NCBI GenBank assembly: GCA_035527975.1
Contig: DATKZM010000043.1
Location: forward strand, 58,089 to 122,088
Direction: 5' to 3'
Source of the DNA: DATKZM01 sp035527975
GTDB lineage: Bacteria; Pseudomonadota; Alphaproteobacteria; JAPULJ01
Length of the DNA: 64,000 nucleotides
Shown here in pieces: positions 63,016-64,000 of this stretch. Made by a program: the position numbers and the translations under genes. A model generated the notes under the pieces. It searched no databases, was not told where the DNA came from, and was given only the letters and a program-made list of their open reading frames with translations. Each line of letters starts with the position of its first letter. Within the stretch, counting starts at the first letter, position 1.

Positions 63016-64000
63016 ATGACTGGACGCTCCGACCTCGCCGCGCTCATTGAAGCGTTACCGAACGCCAAGGTCTTGGTCGTTGGCGATCTCATGCTCGACC
63101 GGTTCATCGACGGCGAGGTCGACCGCATTTCGCCCGAGGCTCCGGTCCCAGTGATGCGGGTGAAGAGCGAAACGGACATGCTGGGCGGGGCGGGCAATGT
63201 CGCCCGCAATCTGGCCGCGCTCGGCGCCACGACGCATTTCGTGGCGGTGGTCGGCAATGACAAGATCGGCAAGACGGTGACAGCGCTCGCGGGCGCGCTA
63301 AAGGGCCTGCGGGCGGATCTGATCGTTGACCGAAACCGGGAAACCACCCTCAAGACGCGGTTTGTCGTCGGACGCCAGCAGGTTCTGCGCGCGGACCGCG
63401 AGAGCGGCCACCCGGTCGTCGGCGACGTCGAGGCCGAACTGATCCGGCGGGTGACCCGGGGTCTGAAAACATCGAGCGTCGTGGTGCTCTCCGATTACGG
63501 CAAGGGCACGCTGACACCCAAAGCGATCGGCGCCATCGTGGCGGCGGCACGAAAGGCCGGGCGGCCGGTGCTCGTCGATCCCAAGGGGCACGATTACGGC
63601 CGCTATCGCGGCGCCCGGCTGATCACGCCCAACCGCAAGGAATTGGCCGAAGCAACCAAGCATACAACTGACGACGAAGACAGCATTGTTGGCGCGGCGC
63701 GGCGACTCGCTAAAGGCTGCGGCATCGAGGCCGTGTTGGCGACCCGCGGACCCGACGGCATGACCTTGCTTGACGGCAAGAAAAAGCCGCAACATCTGGC
63801 CGCTCAGGCGCGCGAAGTCTTCGACGTCTCCGGAGCAGGCGATACGGTGATCGCGGCCGTCGCCGCGGCGCTGGCGGTGGATGCGCCGCTGGTGGAGGCC
63901 GCCCGCCTGGCCAATATCGCGGCGGGGATCGTCGTCGGCAAGGCCGGAACCGCGGTCGCCAGCCGTGACGAGATCGCGGCCGCGCTGTTGCGCCAGGATC
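63016..64000 (+). CDS. hldE: HldE/RfaE D-glycero-beta-D-manno-heptose-7-phosphate kinase (cut by window end)
   Basis: 328 residues are visible without a stop. PfkB kinase motifs: VLVVGDLMLDRFIDGEVDRISPEAPVPV, LGGAGNVARNLAALG, VLSDYGKGTLT, VDPKG and the catalytic DVSGAGDTVIA. It phosphorylates heptose 7-phosphate at C1. Whether a C-terminal nucleotidyltransferase domain follows, making a full HldE, cannot be seen. AGG lies before the ATG at 63016. Confidence 0.93.
   Translation, partial: MTGRSDLAALIEALPNAKVLVVGDLMLDRFIDGEVDRISPEAPVPVMRVKSETDMLGGAGNVARNLAALGATTHFVAVVGNDKIGKTVTALAGALKGLRADLIVDRNRETTLKTRFVVGRQQVLRADRESGHPVVGDVEAELIRRVTRGLKTSSVVVLSDYGKGTLTPKAIGAIVAAARKAGRPVLVDPKGHDYGRYRGARLITPNRKELAEATKHTTDDEDSIVGAARRLAKGCGIEAVLATRGPDGMTLLDGKKKPQHLAAQAREVFDVSGAGDTVIAAVAAALAVDAPLVEAARLANIAAGIVVGKAGTAVASRDEIAAALLRQD

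Overview
The window reads as a chromosomal segment of a GC-rich alphaproteobacterium, probably from the Rhodospirillales/Hyphomicrobiales side. This is inferred from the Tad/Cpa pilus gene order, the gtr-type envelope genes, the anthraniloyl-CoA-type degradation operon, a CHASE2 cyclase and LPS heptose genes. I saw no rRNA, no tRNA, no CRISPR array and no intact transposase. The only recombinase has lost key catalytic residues.

Layout. 1-8385 (minus): a Tad/Flp pilus operon running flp, cpaA, cpaB, cpaC, cpaD, cpaE, cpaF(tadA), tadB, tadC (cut by the window edge). Hairpins lie between flp and cpaA, and a very AT-rich island of about 360 bp separates flp from a divergent TadG-like von Willebrand protein. 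10427-19900: envelope lipid/glycan genes, namely two paralogous PAP2 (Aur1-like) phosphatases, two GT-C type membrane glycosyltransferases, a PhoD phosphatase, a GtrA flippase, a decayed gtrB-like fragment, a decayed old-yellow-enzyme fragment and a MITE-like palindromic element. 19981-28785: a tightly overlapping aromatic-acid operon (SDR, MarR, enoyl-CoA hydratase, acyl-CoA dehydrogenase, aryl-CoA ligase, bifunctional monooxygenase/reductase, dimethylargininase) with a divergent RidA. 28814-35737: a PqiA-like protein, an ECF42-type sigma factor with its DGPF/YciI partner, a degenerate integrase, an acyl-CoA ligase and small proteins. 35816-43180: an SLC13 permease, a MacA/MacB-type ABC system whose adaptor carries an LTxxQ (Spy/CpxP-like) insert, and a SulP transporter.

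44648-47423 is the most unusual part. Two secreted proteins are built from tandem Gly-Arg-Ser/Thr-Trp-His units (6 and about 28 copies), followed by an unrecognised secreted protein. I know of no described family that matches; this is the best candidate for an undescribed system.

47501-55966: a MarR regulator, two small secreted Cys-containing proteins, a cytoplasmic reductive-dehalogenase-like corrinoid/Fe-S protein, an HtrA protease preceded by a catalytically dead homologue, a cupin and a CHASE2-adenylate cyclase. 56018-61473: a type I secretion system (TolC, ABC, HlyD) with only a short, possibly degenerate substrate-like gene beside it. 61488-64000: a MaoC-like hydratase and a DksA-like zinc finger protein, divergent from gmhA and hldE (cut by the right edge).

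Start codons were chosen by reading Shine-Dalgarno context and signal peptides by eye. Family names rest on recalled motifs; no database search was run.
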